Shown here: positions 36,182-45,743 of the stretch, piece after piece
Numbering within the stretch: the first letter of the stretch is position 1
How the letters are laid out: every line of letters starts with the position of its first letter
Source of the DNA: Streptomyces sp. CC208A
GTDB taxonomy: Bacteria; Actinomycetota; Actinomycetes; Streptomycetales; Streptomycetaceae
Direction of reading: 5' to 3'
NCBI RefSeq assembly: GCF_030010625.1
Contig: NZ_JASCXN010000001.1
Span: forward strand, 124,001-188,000
DNA length: 64,000 bases
Made by a program: the position numbers and the translations under genes
Notes under the pieces: model-generated
Databases searched by the model: none
What the model was told of the DNA's origin: nothing
The model's input: the letters and a program-made list of their open reading frames with translations, nothing else

Positions 36182-36937
36182 TCAGCGGACCTCGTGGCCC
36201 GCCTCCCGCAGCACCTCCTTGACCTGCCCGATCCGCAGGTCGCCGAAGTGGAAGACGGAGGCGGCGAGGACCGCGTCCGCGCCGGCCTCGACGGCCGGGG
36301 GGAAGTCGGCGAGCCTGCCCGCGCCGCCCGACGCGATCACCGGGACGGTCACGTGCTTGCGTACGGCCGCGATCATCTCGGTGTCGTAGCCGTCCTTGGT
36401 GCCGTCCGCGTCCATCGAGTTGAGCAGGATCTCGCCCGCGCCCAGCTCCGCGGCCCGGTGTGCCCACTCGACGGCGTCGATGCCGGTGCCCTTGCGGCCG
36501 CCGTGCGTGGTCACCTCGAAGGAGCCGGTGGCGGTGCGGCGCGCGTCCACGGACAGGACGAGGACCTGGCGGCCGAAGCGCTCCGCGATCTCCTGGATCA
36601 GCTCGGGGCGGGCGATGGCGGCCGTGTTGACGCCCACCTTGTCCGCGCCGGCCCGCAGCAGCCGGTCGACGTCCTCCGCCGAGCGGACGCCGCCGCCGAC
36701 GGTGAGCGGGATGAAGACCTGCTCGGCGGTGCGGCGCACCACGTCGTAGGTGGTCTCCCGGTTGCCGGAGGAGGCGGTGATGTCGAGGAAGGTCAGCTCG
36801 TCGGCGCCCTCGGCGTCGTACAGCTTGGCCATCTCGACGGGGTCGCCCGCGTCCCGCAGGTTCTGGAAGTTGACGCCCTTGACGACCCGGCCGTTGTCCA
36901 CGTCCAGGCAGGGGATCACCCGTACGGCGAGGCTCAT
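36182..36937 (-). CDS. hisF: Imidazole glycerol phosphate synthase, cyclase subunit
   Basis: A 251-residue TIM barrel. The first catalytic Asp is in [19 protein letters not shown] (residue 11 region). The second is in [17 protein letters not shown] near 175, with phosphate sites at TVGGGVRS and [10 protein letters not shown]. It makes imidazole glycerol phosphate and AICAR with ammonia from HisH. The ATG overlaps the ridA stop (ATGA). It is the last his gene before the vapBC unit. Confidence 0.97.
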   Translation of the reverse strand: MSLAVRVIPCLDVDNGRVVKGVNFQNLRDAGDPVEMAKLYDAEGADELTFLDITASSGNRETTYDVVRRTAEQVFIPLTVGGGVRSAEDVDRLLRAGADKVGVNTAAIARPELIQEIAERFGRQVLVLSVDARRTATGSFEVTTHGGRKGTGIDAVEWAHRAAELGAGEILLNSMDADGTKDGYDTEMIAAVRKHVTVPVIASGGAGRLADFPPAVEAGADAVLAASVFHFGDLRIGQVKEVLREAGHEVR

Positions 36938-37332
36938 TCCGCATCACTCCTGTACGCCTCGACCTCGACCTCGACCACCAGGCGGGGGTCGACGAAGCCC
37001 GAGACGATGATCATCGAGGCGGCCGGGCGGACCGCGTCGAACAGTTCCTTGTGGGCGCGGCCGACCTCGTCCACGTCCCGCGCGTGGGTGATGTACATGC
37101 GGGTGCGGACGACGTGCTCGGCGCCGAGGCCCAGCTGCTTCAGCGCGCCGAAGGCGACGTCGAAGGCGTTGACGGTCTGCTCGTACGGGCCGCCGTCGGC
37201 GATCTGGCCGTCGACCACCGACGTACAGCCGGCGACGAGGACGGTGCCGTTCGGCAGCTCGACCGCGCGGGAGTAGCCGAACTGCTCCTCCCAGGGGGCG
37301 CCGGTGACGACCTTGCGCAGGGGGGCGGTCAT
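36934..37332 (-). CDS. RidA-family protein embedded in the his operon
   Basis: A 132-residue YjgF/YER057c/RidA-type protein. It has [20 protein letters not shown] near residue 25, [17 protein letters not shown] in the middle, and [21 protein letters not shown] with the conserved Arg that binds the substrate carboxylate. Canonical members hydrolyse reactive enamines and imines from PLP enzymes. It overlaps priA before it and hisF after it by ATGA, so it is translated with them. Its role in histidine synthesis is not established. Confidence 0.87.
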   Translation of the reverse strand: MTAPLRKVVTGAPWEEQFGYSRAVELPNGTVLVAGCTSVVDGQIADGGPYEQTVNAFDVAFGALKQLGLGAEHVVRTRMYITHARDVDEVGRAHKELFDAVRPAASMIIVSGFVDPRLVVEVEVEAYRSDAE

Positions 37333-38057
37333 GCGGACGCCACCGTCCGCAGGGCCTCCTCCAGGGTGAACGCCTTGGCGTAGAGCGCCTTGCCGACGAT
37401 CGCGCCCTCGACGCCCAGCGGCACGAGGCCGGCGAGGGCGCGCAGGTCGTCCAGGGAGGAGACGCCCCCGGAGGCGACGACGGGCTTGTCGGTGGCCTCG
37501 CAGACGTTCTTCAGGAGCTCCAGGTTGGGGCCCTGGAGGGTGCCGTCCTTGGCGATGTCGGTGACGACGTACCGGGCGCAGCCCTCGGAGTCGAGGCGGG
37601 CCAGGGTCTCGTAGAGGTCGCCGCCGTCGCGGGTCCAGCCGCGGCCCTTCAGGGTGGTGCCGCGCACGTCGAGGCCGACGGCGATCTTCTCGCCGTGCTC
37701 GGCGATGACCTTGGCGACCCACTCGGGGGTCTCCAGGGCGGCGGTGCCGAGGTTGACGCGGGTGCAGCCGGTGGCGAGGGCGGCGGCGAGGGAGGCGTCG
37801 TCGCGGATGCCGCCGGAGAGCTCGACCTTGATGTCCATCGCCTCGGTGACCTGGCGGACGAGGTCGCGGTTGTCGCCGGTGCCGAAGGCGGCGTCCAGGT
37901 CGACGAGGTGGAGCCACTCGGCGCCGGAGCGCTGCCAGGAGAGGGCGGCCTCCAGGGGGGAGCCGTAGGAGGTCTCGGTGCCGGACTCGCCGTGGACGAG
38001 CCGGACGGCCTGACCGTCGCGGACATCGACGGCGGGGAGGAGTTCGAGAGTGCTCAC
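37329..38057 (-). CDS. priA: Bifunctional HisA/TrpF isomerase
   Basis: A 242-residue TIM barrel. The N-terminal Asp is in [18 protein letters not shown] and the second in [16 protein letters not shown] near 172. In actinobacteria this single enzyme isomerises both ProFAR (histidine) and phosphoribosylanthranilate (tryptophan). Here too no trpF lies in the trp cluster, which supports the dual role. The Gly-rich phosphate sites [10 protein letters not shown] and [11 protein letters not shown] are present. GTG start overlaps the hisH stop (GTGA). Confidence 0.94.
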   Translation of the reverse strand: MSTLELLPAVDVRDGQAVRLVHGESGTETSYGSPLEAALSWQRSGAEWLHLVDLDAAFGTGDNRDLVRQVTEAMDIKVELSGGIRDDASLAAALATGCTRVNLGTAALETPEWVAKVIAEHGEKIAVGLDVRGTTLKGRGWTRDGGDLYETLARLDSEGCARYVVTDIAKDGTLQGPNLELLKNVCEATDKPVVASGGVSSLDDLRALAGLVPLGVEGAIVGKALYAKAFTLEEALRTVASA

Positions 38058-38713
38058 AGGGTTCCGATCCAGTTGGTGAGGAGCTGGGCTCCGGCGTCGC
38101 CGGACTTCTCGGGGTGGAACTGGGTGGCCCACAGGGCGCCGTTCTCCACGGCCGCCACGAAGGGCTCTCCGTGGGTGGCCCAGGTGACCTTGGGGGCGCG
38201 GATGTTCTTGTTGCCGACCTCCAGGGTCCACTCGCGCACCGCGTAGGAGTGCACGAAGTAGAAGCGGGCGTCGGCGTCGAGGCCGGCGAAGAGCTCGCTG
38301 TCCCCGGGCGCCTCGACGGTGTTCCAGCCCATGTGGGGGACGACGGGGGCGTTCAGCGGCTCGACCGTGCCGGGCCACTCGTCGAGGCCCTCGGTCTCGA
38401 CGCCGTGCTCGATGCCCCGCTCGAAGAGGATCTGCATGCCGACGCAGATGCCCATGACGGGGCGGCCGCCGGAGAGCCGGCGGCCGACGATCCAGTCACC
38501 GCGGGCCTCCTTGAGCCCCTGCATGCAGGCGGAGAAGGCACCGACGCCGGGGACGAGGAGCCCGTCGGCGTTCATCGCCTTCTCGTAGTCGCGGGTGATC
38601 TCGACGTCGGCGCCGACCCGGGCGAGGGCGCGCTCGGCGGAGCGGACGTTGCCGAAGCCGTAGTCGAAGACGACGACCTTCTTGCCCGTGCCGGTGGGGG
38701 TGTTCGCCGTCAT
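38054..38713 (-). CDS. hisH: Imidazole glycerol phosphate synthase, glutaminase subunit
   Basis: A 219-residue class I glutamine amidotransferase. The nucleophile is in [13 protein letters not shown] near residue 93, and the His and Glu of the triad are in [12 protein letters not shown] near 200. GVGAFSACM holds the oxyanion strand. It feeds ammonia to HisF. Its ATG overlaps the stop of the small membrane gene (ATGA), and its stop overlaps the priA start. Confidence 0.95.
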   Translation of the reverse strand: MTANTPTGTGKKVVVFDYGFGNVRSAERALARVGADVEITRDYEKAMNADGLLVPGVGAFSACMQGLKEARGDWIVGRRLSGGRPVMGICVGMQILFERGIEHGVETEGLDEWPGTVEPLNAPVVPHMGWNTVEAPGDSELFAGLDADARFYFVHSYAVREWTLEVGNKNIRAPKVTWATHGEPFVAAVENGALWATQFHPEKSGDAGAQLLTNWIGTL

Positions 38714-38874
38714 GACCACACGTCCAGTCGCAGCACGCCGGCGGTGAGGCACATGGCGGCGCCGATGGAGAGCAGCACGATGAGGCCCTTGGGCATCTGC
38801 TGCTTGACGAAGGAGTAGATGCCGCCGAGCTGGAAGAGCCCGACGACGATCAGGATGGTGGAGAGACCGGTCAC
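38710..38874 (-). CDS. Small two-helix membrane protein in the his operon
   Basis: A 54-residue protein from a GTG two bases after the hisB stop, with two hydrophobic segments ([20 protein letters not shown] and [20 protein letters not shown]). Its stop overlaps hisH by ATGA, so it is almost certainly translated. No known motif and no known function; similar small ORFs occur at this place in streptomycetes. The short linker KQQMPK joins the helices. Confidence 0.75.
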   Translation of the reverse strand: MTGLSTILIVVGLFQLGGIYSFVKQQMPKGLIVLLSIGAAMCLTAGVLRLDVWS

Positions 38875-38876
38875 GG

Positions 38877-39470
38877 TTACAGCGCGCCCTTCGTGGAGGG
38901 GAGGATTCCGGCGGCGCGCGGGTCGCGCTCGGAGGCGTAGCGCAGGGCGCGGGCGAGCGCCTTGAACTGGCATTCCACGATGTGGTGGGCGTTGCGCCCG
39001 TACGGCACGTGGACGTGGAGCGCGATCTGCGCCTGGGCCACGAAGGACTCCAGGATGTGGCGCGTCATGGTGGTGTCGTACGAGCCGATCATCGGCGCCA
39101 TGTTCTCGGGCTCGGTGTGCACGAGGTAGGGGCGGCCGGAGAGGTCGACGGTGACCTGGGCGAGGGACTCGTCCAGCGGGACCGTGCAGTTGCCGAAGCG
39201 GTAGATGCCGACCTTGTCGCCGAGGGCCTGCTTGAAGGCGGCGCCGAGGGCGAGGGCGGTGTCCTCGATGGTGTGGTGCGAGTCGATGTGGAGGTCGCCG
39301 TCGGTCTTGACCGTGAGGTCGAACAGACCGTGGCGGCCGAGCTGGTCGAGCATGTGGTCGTAGAAGCCGACCCCGGTCGACACGTCGACCTTCCCGGTGC
39401 CGTCGAGGTCTATCTCGACGACGACGGACGTCTCCTTGGTGGTGCGCTCCACGCGGCCTACGCGGCTCAT
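38877..39470 (-). CDS. hisB: Imidazoleglycerol-phosphate dehydratase
   Basis: A 197-residue Mn-dependent dehydratase with the two conserved histidine-rich motifs [14 protein letters not shown] (about residue 63) and [18 protein letters not shown] (about 160). The N-terminus [19 protein letters not shown] is typical. It lacks the phosphatase domain of enterobacterial HisB. The ATG overlaps the hisC stop by four bases. Confidence 0.96.
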   Translation of the reverse strand: MSRVGRVERTTKETSVVVEIDLDGTGKVDVSTGVGFYDHMLDQLGRHGLFDLTVKTDGDLHIDSHHTIEDTALALGAAFKQALGDKVGIYRFGNCTVPLDESLAQVTVDLSGRPYLVHTEPENMAPMIGSYDTTMTRHILESFVAQAQIALHVHVPYGRNAHHIVECQFKALARALRYASERDPRAAGILPSTKGAL

Positions 39471-40591
39471 GCGTTCTGCTCCTTCTTCAGCTCACGAACC
39501 GCGTCGAGGAACGCGTCGTTCTCTTCGGGGGTGCCGGCGGTGACCCGCAGTCGGCCCGGTACGCCGTTGTCCCGGACCAGGACGCCCCGGTCGAGGATGC
39601 TCTTCCAGGCCTCGTGCGCGTCGGGGAAGCGGCCGAACTGGACGAAGTTGGCGTCGGACTCGGTGACCTCGTAGCCGATCGCCCGCAGTTCGGCGACGAG
39701 CCGGTCGCGCTCGGCCTTGAGCTGCTCGACGTACCCGAGGAGGGTGTCGGTGTGCTCCAGGGCGGCGAGCGCGGTGGCCTGGGTGACGGCGGAGAGGTGG
39801 TACGGCAGTCTCACCAGCTGGACGGCGTCGACCACGGCCGGGTGGGCGGCGAGGTAGCCGAGGCGGAGCCCGGCGGCGCCGAAGGCCTTGGACATGGTCC
39901 GGGAGATCACCAGGTGCGGCCGGCCCTCCAGGAGGGGCAGCAGCGAGTCGCGGTGGCTGAACTCCACGTACGCCTCGTCCACCACGACCAGGGAGGGCCT
40001 GGCGGCCTGGGCCGCCGCGTACAGCCGCTCCACGACCCGCGCCTCGACGGCGGTGCCCGTGGGGTTGTTGGGCGAGGTGACGAAGACGACGTCCGGGCGG
40101 TGCTCGGCGATCGCCTCCTCGGCGGCCTCGACGTCGATGGTGAAGTCCTCGCGGCGCGGTCCCGGGATCCAGCCGGTGCCGGTGCCGCGGGCGATCAGGG
40201 AGTGCATCGAGTACGAGGGCTCGAAGCCGATCGCGGTGCGGCCGGGGCCGCCGAAGGTCTGGAGCAGCTGCTGGAGGACCTCGTTGGAGCCGTTGGCGGC
40301 CCACACGTTCTCCGCGGCCACCGGGTGCTTGCCGGTACGGGTCAGATAGCGGGCCAGCTCGGTGCGGAGCTCCACCGCGTCCCGGTCGGGGTAGCGGTTG
40401 AGGCCGCGGGCGGCCTCGGCGACCCGCTCCGCGATCCGGGCCACCAGGGGCTCGGGCAGCGGGTAGGGGTTCTCGTTGGTGTTCAGCTGGACGGGCACGT
40501 CGAGCTGGGGGGCGCCGTAGGGCGACTGGCCCTTCAGCTCCTCGCGGATCGGCAGGTCGTCGATCCCGATGGTGTCGTTCTTGTCGCTCAC
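39467..40591 (-). CDS. hisC: Histidinol-phosphate aminotransferase
   Basis: A 374-residue class II aminotransferase. The PLP lysine is in [18 protein letters not shown] near 240. [10 protein letters not shown] and [13 protein letters not shown] near the N-terminus, [13 protein letters not shown] near 175, and [11 protein letters not shown] near 205 are family motifs. GTG start overlaps the hisD stop by GTGA. The aspartate between YVE and hydroxyl contacts is intact. Confidence 0.96.
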   Translation of the reverse strand: MSDKNDTIGIDDLPIREELKGQSPYGAPQLDVPVQLNTNENPYPLPEPLVARIAERVAEAARGLNRYPDRDAVELRTELARYLTRTGKHPVAAENVWAANGSNEVLQQLLQTFGGPGRTAIGFEPSYSMHSLIARGTGTGWIPGPRREDFTIDVEAAEEAIAEHRPDVVFVTSPNNPTGTAVEARVVERLYAAAQAARPSLVVVDEAYVEFSHRDSLLPLLEGRPHLVISRTMSKAFGAAGLRLGYLAAHPAVVDAVQLVRLPYHLSAVTQATALAALEHTDTLLGYVEQLKAERDRLVAELRAIGYEVTESDANFVQFGRFPDAHEAWKSILDRGVLVRDNGVPGRLRVTAGTPEENDAFLDAVRELKKEQNA

Positions 40592-41931
40592 TTGCTCTCG
40601 GGCACCTTCCAGCCGAACCTTGCCTTGATCGCCGCGCCGTGGGCCGGGAGGTCCTCGGCCTCGGCGAGGGTGACCACGTGGTGGGCCACGTCGGCGAGCG
40701 CGTCGCGCGTGTAGTCCACGATGTGCACGCCGCGCAGGAAGGACTGCACGGAGAGGCCCGAGGAGTGGCAGGCGCAGCCGCCGGTGGGCAGGACGTGGTT
40801 GGAGCCGGCGCAGTAGTCGCCGAGGGAGACCGGCGCCCAGGGGCCGATGAAGATCGCGCCCGCGTTGCGGACCCGGTCGGCGACGGCGGCGGCGTCGGCG
40901 GTCTGGATCTCCAGGTGCTCGGCGCCGTAGGCGTCGACGACCTTCAGGCCGTCGTCCAGGCCGGTGACGAGGACGATCGCGGACTGCTTGCCGGTCAGGG
41001 CGGGGACGATCCGGTCGTCGACGTGCTTGGAGGCGGCCACCTGGGTCTTCAGCTCGGCCTCGACCGCGTCGGCCAGCTCCTCGGAGTCGGTGACGAGGAC
41101 GGAGGCGGCCATCGGGTCGTGCTCGGCCTGGCTGATGAGGTCGGCGGCGACGTGCACGGGGTCGGCGGTGGAGTCCGCGAGGACCGCGATCTCGGTCGGG
41201 CCGGCCTCGGCGTCGATGCCGATGCGGCCCTTGAGGAGGCGCTTGGCGGCGGCGACGTAGATGTTGCCGGGGCCGGTGACCAGGTTGACCGGGGCGCAGC
41301 CGGGCTCGTCGCCGGGGGCCTCGGTGCCGTACGCGAACATGGCGACGGCCTGGGCGCCGCCGGCGGCGTACACCTCGTCGACGCCGAGGAGGGCGCAGGC
41401 GGCGAGGATCGTCGGGTGCGGCAGTCCGCCGTGCTCCTTCTGCGGCGGGGAGGAGACGGCGATGCCCTCGACGCCGGCCTCCTGGGCGGGCACCACGTTC
41501 ATCACGACGGAGGACGGGTAGACGGCGCGGCCGCCCGGCACGTACAGGCCGACGCGCTCGACCGGGATCCACTTCTCGGTGACCGTGCCGCCGGGCACGA
41601 CCTGGGTGGTGTGGGTGGTGCGGCGCTGCTCGCGGTGGACCGTGCGGGCGCGCCGGATGGACTCCTCCAGGGCGGCGCGGACGGCCGGGTCGAGCTCGTC
41701 GAGGGCGCGGGCGATCGCCTCGGCGGGGACGCGCAGGCTCTCGACGCGCACGCCGTCGAATTTCTCCCCGTAGTCGATCACCGCGGCCGCGCCATGATGC
41801 CGGACGTCCTCGCAGATCGGCCGCACCGTCTCCAGGGCGGCTTCCACGTCGAACTCGGCACGGGGCAGCAGGTCGCGCAGGGCGGAACCCTCGGGGAGGG
41901 ACGCGCCGCGCAGATCGATTCGAGAGATCAC
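40588..41931 (-). CDS. hisD: Histidinol dehydrogenase
   Basis: A 447-residue zinc enzyme for the last two steps of histidine synthesis. It has the signature region [19 protein letters not shown] near residue 265, and [16 protein letters not shown] near 225. The conserved catalytic His pair lies in [17 protein letters not shown] and [16 protein letters not shown] near 385-400. The start is GTG. It is first in the his operon, with inverted and direct repeats upstream. Confidence 0.96.
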   Translation of the reverse strand: MISRIDLRGASLPEGSALRDLLPRAEFDVEAALETVRPICEDVRHHGAAAVIDYGEKFDGVRVESLRVPAEAIARALDELDPAVRAALEESIRRARTVHREQRRTTHTTQVVPGGTVTEKWIPVERVGLYVPGGRAVYPSSVVMNVVPAQEAGVEGIAVSSPPQKEHGGLPHPTILAACALLGVDEVYAAGGAQAVAMFAYGTEAPGDEPGCAPVNLVTGPGNIYVAAAKRLLKGRIGIDAEAGPTEIAVLADSTADPVHVAADLISQAEHDPMAASVLVTDSEELADAVEAELKTQVAASKHVDDRIVPALTGKQSAIVLVTGLDDGLKVVDAYGAEHLEIQTADAAAVADRVRNAGAIFIGPWAPVSLGDYCAGSNHVLPTGGCACHSSGLSVQSFLRGVHIVDYTRDALADVAHHVVTLAEAEDLPAHGAAIKARFGWKVPESK

Positions 41932-41970
41932 GGCTCAATTCTCGCAGACGCCCCACAACGCCGGACGTCC

Positions 41971-41987
41971 GTATCACTGGCTGATAC
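41971..41987. promoter_or_regulatory. Inverted repeat upstream of hisD
   Basis: GTATCA-CTGGC-TGATAC is a perfect 6-bp inverted repeat 40-56 bases before the hisD GTG. On the minus strand CGTGTATC occurs twice, once here and once near 42020, about 26 bases apart. It is in the right place for an operator of the his operon or of the divergent gene, but the regulator is unknown. Confidence 0.4.
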
Positions 41988-42147
41988 ACGGCTTGCTACC
42001 CGTCGATACACGCCACTGTGGCGTCTCCTCGCCACTCCTGACCGTTAGCGTTCACCCCGTCACAGTGCGGGAAGAACGACTGTACGAATCCACGACTCCC
42101 GGTGAGCGGAGTGGTGGGAGCGCATCGGGGAGAGCGAGGGGGCGGCA

Positions 42148-43743
42148 GTGACCGAGCCGCACGAGGACGGGATGCCGGACGGTCTCACGGGGCCGGAGAG
42201 GGCCATGTGGCAGGCGTTCCGGATCGGCAGGACCTGCGATCTGACGGAGGGGGTGGCGGAGCGGGACGACCCGTTCGGGGAGTGGCCCTGGGGGCCGGAG
42301 CGGAGCGTGCGGGCCGAGGTGCTGGCGGCGCTGCTGCTCGACGGGCCGCCGGCCAGGCCGGGCCGGGTGGCCGCGCTGAAGCTGCGCGGGGTGCGCATCA
42401 CCGGCGTGCTGTATCTGGCGGGAGGCTCCATAGCGCCGTACGTGGAGCTGCACGGCTGCCGCTTCGACGGCGAGGTGGTGCTGCCCGAGGCCCGGTTCGG
42501 GACGCTGCGGATGGTCGGCTGCGCCCTCCCCCGGCTTGAGGCGGCCCGGCTGCACACCGAGGGCGATCTGCACCTGCCGCGCTGCCGGGTGCGGCGGGGC
42601 ATCCGGCTGACGGACGCGCAGATCGGCACCGACCTGCTGATCAACCAGATCCAGGTGTGGCCGGACGGCCGCGGCCGGGCGATCACGGCGGACGGCCTGG
42701 TGGTGGCGCAGGACCTCCAGGCCGAGCTGATCGAGACGCACGGCGAGTTCAGTCTGCGCGGGGCGAAGGTCGGGGTCTCGCTCAGCCTGCGGGGCAGTGT
42801 GCTCCGCGCGGACCGGCAGCGCCGCGCGCTGAACGCGCCGCAGCTGACGGTGGAGCGCACGCTGTACCTGAACGCGGCCTGGGTGTACGAGGGCGGCGGG
42901 CGGTCCATGGCCACCCCGCCGTACGGGGTGGCGTCGGTCCAGGGCGCGCGGCGCAAGTCGGCCGAGTTCCACGGCGGGGTGCGGCTGGACGACGGCCGGT
43001 TCGGCGACGCGGTGGACCTGAACCACGCCCGTTTCCTGCTGAGCGGGGCGCGCCGGGAGGAGCTGTCGCTGCGCCGGATCGTCACCCCGGAGCTGCGGTT
43101 CAACGGGGAGCGTCCGGAGGAGGGCCGGGTGGTGCTGAACGGCGCGAAGGTGGTGACGCTGATCGACCTGTCGACGAGCTGGCCGGGCCCGGGCGGCCTG
43201 GCGCTGAGCGGTTTCGTCTACGAGAACCTGGTGCCGTACGGGCACTTCCCGCTGGCGCGGCGCATCGAGTGGGTGGCGGCGGCGACGCCGGAGTACGCGC
43301 CGGAGCCGTACGAACGGCTGGCGACCGTGCTCCGCAACAGCGGGGAGGACGCGGACGCCCGGGAGGTGCTGCTCGCCAAGCAGCGGCGCAGACGGGAGAC
43401 GCTGCCGCTCGCCGGGAAGCTGTGGGGGTACGTCCAGGACTGGACGGTGGCGTACGGCTACCGGCCGGGCCGGGCTGCGCTGTGGATGGCGGTGCTGTGG
43501 GCGGCGGGCACGCTGGTCTTCACGCGGTACGAGCCGGTGCCGCTCAAGGAGGACGAGGGCCCGGCGTGGAACGGCACGCTGTACGCGCTCGACCTGCTGC
43601 TGCCGGTGATCGCGCTCGGCCAGGAGGGCTACTGGCGTCTGGAGGGCGGCTGGCAGTGGGTGGCGACGGCCCTGATCCTGCTCGGCTGGATCCTGGCGAC
43701 GACGGTGGCGGCGGGCGCGACCCGGCTGCTGCGGCGGGGCTGA
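42148..43743 (+). CDS. Membrane-anchored beta-solenoid (pentapeptide-like) protein
   Basis: About 531 residues from a GTG with GAGGGGGCGG upstream. Residues 60-350 form short repeats with alternating Leu/Phe and Gly (KLRGVRITGVLYLAG, LHGCRFDGEVVLPEARFGTL, SLRGAKVGVSLSLRGS), which suggests a right-handed beta-helix. At the C-terminus two membrane helices, AALWMAVLWAAGTLVF and WVATALILLGWILATTVAAG, anchor it. No enzyme motif is seen; older labels such as oxidoreductase are not supported. It is divergent from hisD across about 216 bases. Confidence 0.75.
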   Translation: MTEPHEDGMPDGLTGPERAMWQAFRIGRTCDLTEGVAERDDPFGEWPWGPERSVRAEVLAALLLDGPPARPGRVAALKLRGVRITGVLYLAGGSIAPYVELHGCRFDGEVVLPEARFGTLRMVGCALPRLEAARLHTEGDLHLPRCRVRRGIRLTDAQIGTDLLINQIQVWPDGRGRAITADGLVVAQDLQAELIETHGEFSLRGAKVGVSLSLRGSVLRADRQRRALNAPQLTVERTLYLNAAWVYEGGGRSMATPPYGVASVQGARRKSAEFHGGVRLDDGRFGDAVDLNHARFLLSGARREELSLRRIVTPELRFNGERPEEGRVVLNGAKVVTLIDLSTSWPGPGGLALSGFVYENLVPYGHFPLARRIEWVAAATPEYAPEPYERLATVLRNSGEDADAREVLLAKQRRRRETLPLAGKLWGYVQDWTVAYGYRPGRAALWMAVLWAAGTLVFTRYEPVPLKEDEGPAWNGTLYALDLLLPVIALGQEGYWRLEGGWQWVATALILLGWILATTVAAGATRLLRRG

Positions 43744-43865
43744 CGGGCGGCCCCGCGCAGGGCAGGGGCGGGGCGGCGGGGGGGGGAGACCGGGTGCGCT
43801 CCGGGTGAAGGGTTGGGAAAGGCGAAGGGTCCGGAGCACCCCCCGGTGGGAAGATACGTCCTGCC

Positions 43866-44933
43866 ATGTCCTTCCTCCGCGCCCTGCTCGGCGCCGCCCG
43901 TTCGGCCCGGCACGCCCCGCGTCTCGCCGAGGGGCTGACACCGGACGACGACGTGTTGCTCGACGCCCCCGACGGGCGGCTCGCCCCGGCCCTGGTGGCG
44001 GCCGCGCTCGGCGATCCGGAGCCCGCGGCGAAGCTGCTCGCCACCACCCGGGACGCCGGGGAGTGGGAGGACCGGGACCGTTACGTCGGACGGCTCGCCA
44101 CCTTCGCGTACAGCCGGGGCGAGTGGCTGGACCGGTGGCGGGAGGCCGCGCCCGGAGACCCCGACGCCCTCCTGGTGTCGGCGCAGCTCGCGGTGGGCCG
44201 GGCGTGGGAGTCGCCGGCGCGGGCGGAGCGGCTGCGGGAGCTGGACCCGCTGCTGCGACCGCTCGTGGAGGGGTCCGGGCGCGATCCGGTGCCGTGGCGG
44301 CTCGCCCTTGACCACGCGCGCGGGGCGCACGCGGGGCACACGGTCTTCGAGGGGCTGTGGGAGCAGGCCCTGCTCCGCTCCCCGCACCATTACGGCTGCC
44401 ATGTCGCCGCGCTGAAGTACCTGTCGGCTCAGTGGTACGGCTCGGACCGGGCGGCCTTCGACTTCGCGGAGCAGGCGGCGGACGACGCGGCACCGGACTC
44501 GCTGGCGCGGATCCTGCCGGTGCGCGCCGCCTACGAGGCGCTGCGTCCGCTGCCGGGCACCGGGCGGGCAGCGGCGGGGCCGGATGCGGGCAGGCCGGAT
44601 GCGGGCGGTCCTGACGGGGCGCGGATCGACCGGGCGGCGGACCGGGGCCGGGCGCTGTCGGCGCGGTTCGCGGCAGGCGACCCGTGGCCGGCGGAGGCGC
44701 GGAACCTGCTGGCGTACGTCCTGGTGGAGCGGGGGCGGTGGGAGGACGCGCTGGCCGAGTTCGGCCGGGCGGGACCGTACGCCACCTCCTTCCCGTGGGC
44801 GGCCGGCGGGCACGATCCGCTGCGTCGCTTCCTGGCCACCCGGGACCGGACACGGGCGGAGCTGGGGCGCCGGACCCCGTTGTACGGGCGGGCTCGCCCG
44901 ATCGCCGGACGGGGCGGGCCGCACGGCCGTTAG
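43866..44933 (+). CDS. Conserved hypothetical protein, helical repeat type
   Basis: A 355-residue protein with no named domain that I recognise. It is helix-rich, with Trp/Arg-containing segments (GEWLDRWREAAPGDPDALLV, AALKYLSAQWYGSDRAAFDF) and a late WPAEARNLLAYVLVERGRWEDAL, all like TPR units. A short Pro/Asp/Gly stretch (AGPDAGRPDAGGPDG) near residue 242 comes from a small duplicated sequence. No signal or membrane segment. It precedes the LON-domain gene by 11 bases, so the two may be co-transcribed. Confidence 0.7.
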   Translation: MSFLRALLGAARSARHAPRLAEGLTPDDDVLLDAPDGRLAPALVAAALGDPEPAAKLLATTRDAGEWEDRDRYVGRLATFAYSRGEWLDRWREAAPGDPDALLVSAQLAVGRAWESPARAERLRELDPLLRPLVEGSGRDPVPWRLALDHARGAHAGHTVFEGLWEQALLRSPHHYGCHVAALKYLSAQWYGSDRAAFDFAEQAADDAAPDSLARILPVRAAYEALRPLPGTGRAAAGPDAGRPDAGGPDGARIDRAADRGRALSARFAAGDPWPAEARNLLAYVLVERGRWEDALAEFGRAGPYATSFPWAAGGHDPLRRFLATRDRTRAELGRRTPLYGRARPIAGRGGPHGR

Positions 44934-44944
44934 GCTTGGCCGCT

Positions 44945-45682
44945 GTGACCACCGCTCGCCTGCCCCTCTTCCCGCTCAACGCGGTGCTGTTCCCGGGCCT
45001 CGTGCTGCCGCTCAACGTCTTCGAGGAGCGATATCGCGCCATGATGCGCGCGCTGCTCTCCACCAACGCCTCGGAGCCGCGGCGCTTCGTCGTGGTCGCG
45101 ATCCGGGACGGGTACGAGGTCGCCAGGACCGCGCCCGGCATGCCGGACCCGACGGCGCTGCCGGAGAAGGGCCCTGCGGCGGGCTTCGGACCCGACCCGA
45201 TCCGCAGCTTCCATCCTGTGGGGTGCGTCGCGGACGCGGCGAGCATCCGGGAGCGGGCGGACGGCTCGTACGAGGTGATGGTCACCGGCACCACGCGGGT
45301 GCGGCTGCTCTCGGTGGACGCGAGCGGCCCGTTCCTGACGGCCGAGACCGAGGAGCTTCCCGAGGAGCCGGGCAAGGAGGCGGAGGCGCTGGCCGAGGGC
45401 GTGCTGCGGGCCTTCCGCGCCTACCAGAAGCGGCTGGCGGGGGCGCGGGAGCGGTCGCTGACGACGGCCGAGCTGCCCGACGACCCGTCGGTGGTGTCGT
45501 ACCTGGTCGCGGCGGCGACGACGATCGACGTGCCGACGAAGCAGCGGCTCCTGGAGGCCCCGGACACCACGGCCCGGCTGCGCGAGGAGCTGGCGCTGCT
45601 GCGCGCGGAGACGGCGGTGCTGCGGCACCTGCCGTCGCTGCCCGCGGTGGAGCTGACCCAGGCGCCCACCTACCCGAACTGA
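44945..45682 (+). CDS. LON substrate-binding domain protein
   Basis: A 245-residue stand-alone LON N-terminal domain: RLPLFPLNAVLFPGLVLPLN at the start, FEERYRAMMRALL, GTTRVRLLSVD near 115, and a helical second half ending in LREELALLRAE. It lacks the ATPase and protease parts of Lon. Similar proteins are thought to bind unfolded or damaged proteins. The GTG at 44945 follows the previous stop by 11 bases. The stop codon lies inside the first unit of a 17-bp tandem repeat. Confidence 0.87.
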   Translation: MTTARLPLFPLNAVLFPGLVLPLNVFEERYRAMMRALLSTNASEPRRFVVVAIRDGYEVARTAPGMPDPTALPEKGPAAGFGPDPIRSFHPVGCVADAASIRERADGSYEVMVTGTTRVRLLSVDASGPFLTAETEELPEEPGKEAEALAEGVLRAFRAYQKRLAGARERSLTTAELPDDPSVVSYLVAAATTIDVPTKQRLLEAPDTTARLREELALLRAETAVLRHLPSLPAVELTQAPTYPN

Positions 45683-45730
45683 CGGACCGAGCGAACTGAC
45701 GGACCGAGCGAACTGACGGACCGAGCGAAC
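45675..45730 (+). repeat. 17-bp tandem repeat, 3.3 copies
   Basis: The unit CGAACTGACGGACCGAG occurs three times in a row with no differences, followed by CGAAC. The first unit contains the LON gene's stop codon, and each unit carries TGA. The array ends 13 bases before the ybaK start and just before its ribosome site. Confidence 0.9.
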
Positions 45731-45743
45731 CCAGGAAGTCGGC

